This document shows, in pieces, positions 5,874 through 7,938 of a DNA stretch of 7,938 nt. The position numbers and the translations under genes are program-made. Source of the stretch: an uncultured Clostridia bacterium (GTDB taxonomy: Bacteria; Bacillota; Clostridia; Christensenellales; Borkfalkiaceae); the NCBI GenBank assembly GCA_947632165.1, contig CANROI010000060.1:1-7938 (forward strand), given 5' to 3'. Below the pieces are notes generated by a model. That model had not been told where the DNA came from, ran no database searches, and saw only the letters and a list, made by a program, of their open reading frames with translations. How positions within the stretch are numbered: position 1 is the first letter of the stretch; the number at the start of each line of letters is the position of its first letter.

Positions 5874-5908
5874 GCGGGTATAAAAAAGAAAAATGTACGG
5901 AGGATCAT

Positions 5909-7315
5909 ATGTCGGAAGAAAAGAAAACCGAGGGTCAGAAGTTGCAGGAGGCGCTCGGATATAAGCGAACGAACTACTTCGAGACCGCCTCGAAGCAGGA
6001 GAAGAAAGAAATCTTCGCCTATGCGGAGGGCTACAAGGCCTTCCTCGACGGCGCCAAGACCGAGCGCGAGGCATGCGCGCTCTCGGTGAAGCTGGCAAGG
6101 GAAAAGGGCTTCACCGAATACCGCTTCGGCGATAAGCTCAAGCCGGGCGACAAGAAGTATTTTGTCAACCGCGGCAAATCGGTGGTCGTGTTCCGCGTGG
6201 GCACCGAGGACATCGAAAAGGACGGGCTCCGCATCATCGCGTCCCATATCGACGCGCCCCGCGTGGACATCAAGCAGAACCCCCTCTATGAGGACGGCGG
6301 CATGGCCTTCCTCAAGACCCATTACTACGGAGGCATCAAAAAATACCAGTGGACGGCGATCCCGCTCGCGCTGCACGGTGCGGTCGTGCTCAAAGACGGC
6401 ACTGTCAAGGAGATCCGTGTGGGCGAAGAACCCGACGAGCCCGTGTTCTACATCAACGACCTTCTCCCCCACCTCGGCAAAGAGCAGATGAACGGCCCCG
6501 CGGCAAAGATCGTCGAGGGCGAACAGCTGAACGTCGTCGTCGGCGGGCTCCCCTATGACGACGAGGGGGTCAAGAGCGACAAGATCAAGCTCACCGTCCT
6601 TCATATTCTGAATGAGAAATACGGCATGGAAGAGGAGGATTTCCTCTCGGCGGAGCTGTGCGCGGTGCCCGCCTTCCCCGCGCGGGACATCGGCTTCGAC
6701 CGTGCGCTCATCGGCTCCTACGGCCATGACGACAGGGTGTGCGCCTACCCCGCCCTGACGGCGGTTCTCGACCATGAGAGCCGGCACACCGTGCTTGCCA
6801 TGCTCGTCGACAAAGAGGAGATCGGGAGCGAGGGCACGACGGGCATCCAATGCGCGGTGTATGAAGACCTCATGGAGGACATCTCCGCCGCGCTCGGGGC
6901 AAACTTCCGCAAGGTGCGGGCCGCCTCGAAATGCCTCTCTTCGGACGTCACAGCGGCGTTCGATCCCAATTTCCCCTCCGTGTTCGAGAAGAACAACGCG
7001 GCCCTCTTGAGCTACGGCACCGCAATGTGCAAGTTCACGGGCGCGGGCGGAAAGAGCGGCAGCAACGACGCCTCTGCGGAATTCGTCGGCGAAATCAGAA
7101 AGGCGTTTGCGGCGGAGGGCGTCGTCTGGCAGGTCGCGGAGCTCGGGAAAGTGGACGCGGGCGGCGGCGGAACCGTTGCGAAGTTCGTCGCCAAGCTCAA
7201 CATCGACACCGTCGATCTCGGCGTGCCCGTCATCTCCATGCACGCGCCCTATGAGCTGATCAGCAAGGCGGACCTCTACAGCAACTACAAGGCATTCCTC
7301 GCCTTCATGAAGTAA
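5909..7315 (+). CDS. M18-family metalloaminopeptidase (aspartyl aminopeptidase-like)
   Basis: M18 enzymes are cytoplasmic two-metal peptidases that remove N-terminal residues, often acidic ones, and form large dodecamers. The 468 residues fit the longer clostridial type rather than the roughly 430-residue proteobacterial form. Likely metal and catalytic residues are all present: H113 and D115 in ASHIDAPR, D274 in YGHDDRV, the E303-E304 pair in DKEEIGSEG, D346 in SSDVTAAFD, and H445 in ISMHAPYE. The oligomerisation domain is inserted at about 125-245 (KTHYYGGIKKYQW at its start). There is no signal peptide. The ATG at 5909 has a good SD, GGAGG at 5899-5903, 5 bases upstream. It has its own promoter at 5845-5873 and a hairpin terminator 17 bases after the stop, so it is likely monocistronic. 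The family is secure; the exact residue preference is not readable from sequence. Confidence 0.95.
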   Translation: MSEEKKTEGQKLQEALGYKRTNYFETASKQEKKEIFAYAEGYKAFLDGAKTEREACALSVKLAREKGFTEYRFGDKLKPGDKKYFVNRGKSVVVFRVGTEDIEKDGLRIIASHIDAPRVDIKQNPLYEDGGMAFLKTHYYGGIKKYQWTAIPLALHGAVVLKDGTVKEIRVGEEPDEPVFYINDLLPHLGKEQMNGPAAKIVEGEQLNVVVGGLPYDDEGVKSDKIKLTVLHILNEKYGMEEEDFLSAELCAVPAFPARDIGFDRALIGSYGHDDRVCAYPALTAVLDHESRHTVLAMLVDKEEIGSEGTTGIQCAVYEDLMEDISAALGANFRKVRAASKCLSSDVTAAFDPNFPSVFEKNNAALLSYGTAMCKFTGAGGKSGSNDASAEFVGEIRKAFAAEGVVWQVAELGKVDAGGGGTVAKFVAKLNIDTVDLGVPVISMHAPYELISKADLYSNYKAFLAFMK

Positions 7316-7332
7316 CGCGTTTGACCGCCTGA

Positions 7333-7363
7333 AAAATGCCCCGCGCGACTTGCGGGGCATTTT
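7333..7363 (+). terminator. Intrinsic terminator after the aminopeptidase gene
   Basis: A 12-bp perfect stem, AAAATGCCCCGC (7333-7344) with GCGGGGCATTTT (7352-7363), encloses a 7-base loop. The T-run on the plus strand is only four bases and part of the stem, so termination may be partial. That would let some transcription continue into the 5'-nucleotidase gene, for which I see no clear promoter. Confidence 0.8.
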
Positions 7364-7409
7364 AAGCGGCCTCGAAGCGATAAAGACAAACTTTTTGAGG
7401 TATTTTGAT

Positions 7410-7938
7410 ATGAAACGACTGAAAATTGCGGCCGTCCTTCTTTCGGCGGCATTCGGGCTGTGCGCGCTCTCGGCGTGCAGGAATCTGATCCCGCCCTCCC
7501 CGCACGCACTCCGCGACGACGCGACCGTGACGGTGTTTACGACCAACGATATCCACGGCAACGTCTCGGCGGGAGAAAATGCCGTCGGCATTGCGCAGGC
7601 GGCGGCGATCAAGGCGTCCACCGAAAACGCCCTCCTCATCGACGCGGGCGACGCCACGCAGGGCGCCTCCTTCGCCTCTGTTTCGCAAGGCGCGGACGTC
7701 ATCCGCATGATGAATGAGGCGGGATACGACCTCATGACGGCGGGCAACCATGAATTCGACTACGGCGCGGAAGTGCTGCTCGAAAATGCGGAAAATGCCT
7801 CCTTCCCCATCCTCGCCGCAAACGTCCTGAAGGACGGAAAGCCGCTGCTCCAAAGCAGCGCGATCCTCACGGTGGCGGAGTACAAGATCGGCTTCATCGG
7901 GCTGACGACCGTCTCCACCGCGACCTCCACCAATCCCA
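7410..7938 (+). CDS. Lipoprotein 5'-nucleotidase / metallophosphoesterase (N-terminal 176 residues, cut by window edge)
   Basis: This begins a UshA/YfkN-like 5'-nucleotidase, a two-metal phosphoesterase that releases phosphate from nucleotides outside the membrane. I translated it directly; the frame is open to the window end. A signal peptide (KRLK, then a hydrophobic core) ends in the lipobox LSAC with C23 as the lipidated residue, so the protein should be anchored on the outer face of the membrane. The metallophosphatase motifs follow in order: TNDIHGN at 45-51 (D47, H49), DAGDATQG at 78-85 (D81), and GNHEFDYG at 112-119 (N113, H114). KIGFIGLTT near the end is typical of the same fold. The usual C-terminal nucleotide-binding domain would be beyond base 7938. 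The ATG at 7410 has a modest SD, GAGG, at 7397-7400. Specific substrate is unknown; 2',3'-cyclic nucleotide activity is possible in this family. Confidence 0.93.
   Translation, partial: MKRLKIAAVLLSAAFGLCALSACRNLIPPSPHALRDDATVTVFTTNDIHGNVSAGENAVGIAQAAAIKASTENALLIDAGDATQGASFASVSQGADVIRMMNEAGYDLMTAGNHEFDYGAEVLLENAENASFPILAANVLKDGKPLLQSSAILTVAEYKIGFIGLTTVSTATSTNP

Noticed and set aside
7364..7409. A promoter directly before the 5'-nucleotidase gene
   Set aside because: I found only scattered weak hexamers with wrong spacing, for example GATAAA near 7380, unlike the clean promoters elsewhere in the window.
5714..7747. A 677-codon open frame on the minus strand
   Set aside because: It is antisense to the aminopeptidase and 5'-nucleotidase genes, whose catalytic motifs are clear; the frame is a product of GC-rich codon use.

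Overview
The window looks like a GC-rich (about 60% by eye) chromosomal segment from a Gram-positive, Clostridia-type bacterium. The basis is the rimP-nusA start of the transcription/translation operon, a PolC-derived gene lying between ispG and rimP (where Firmicutes carry polC), a YitT-family membrane protein, NrdR, an M18 aminopeptidase of the long clostridial type and a lipoprotein 5'-nucleotidase. A lineage of uncultured gut Clostridia is plausible, but the sequence alone does not fix the taxon. I see no mobile element, CRISPR array, rRNA or tRNA, and no gene-free stretch over 300 bases.

Layout. From 1 to 5707 every gene is on the minus strand. Read in the direction of transcription: a monocistronic YitT-family gene (5707-4667) ends in an intrinsic terminator. 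Next comes a promoter driving nrdR, ispG and a shortened PolC-like exonuclease gene (4532-1496), with gaps of 1 and 12 bases. A second strong promoter then drives rimP and nusA (1369 to beyond base 1), behind a short leader with a perfect 24-bp palindrome followed by an interrupted T-tract. From 5909 the genes run on the plus strand: an M18 aminopeptidase with its own promoter and terminator, then the first 176 codons of a secreted lipoprotein 5'-nucleotidase. The 201-base gap at 5708-5908 carries two divergent promoters.

How the genes fit together. The core is information processing: NrdR represses ribonucleotide reductase genes, RimP matures the 30S subunit, and NusA controls pausing and termination. 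IspG supplies isoprenoid precursors. The most striking item is the gene in the polC position. It keeps the PolC N-terminal domain, the OB fold and a DnaQ-type exonuclease with all catalytic residues, but lacks both PHP segments and the whole polymerase. Its linker carries QADLF, a good match to the bacterial sliding-clamp-binding motif. It may be a clamp-tethered, trans-acting exonuclease derived from PolC rather than a decaying remnant. A second notable item is the terminator-like hairpin in the rimP-nusA leader, which fits NusA autoregulation by attenuation. Four promoters in the window share a TTGCNN-17-TATAAT form.
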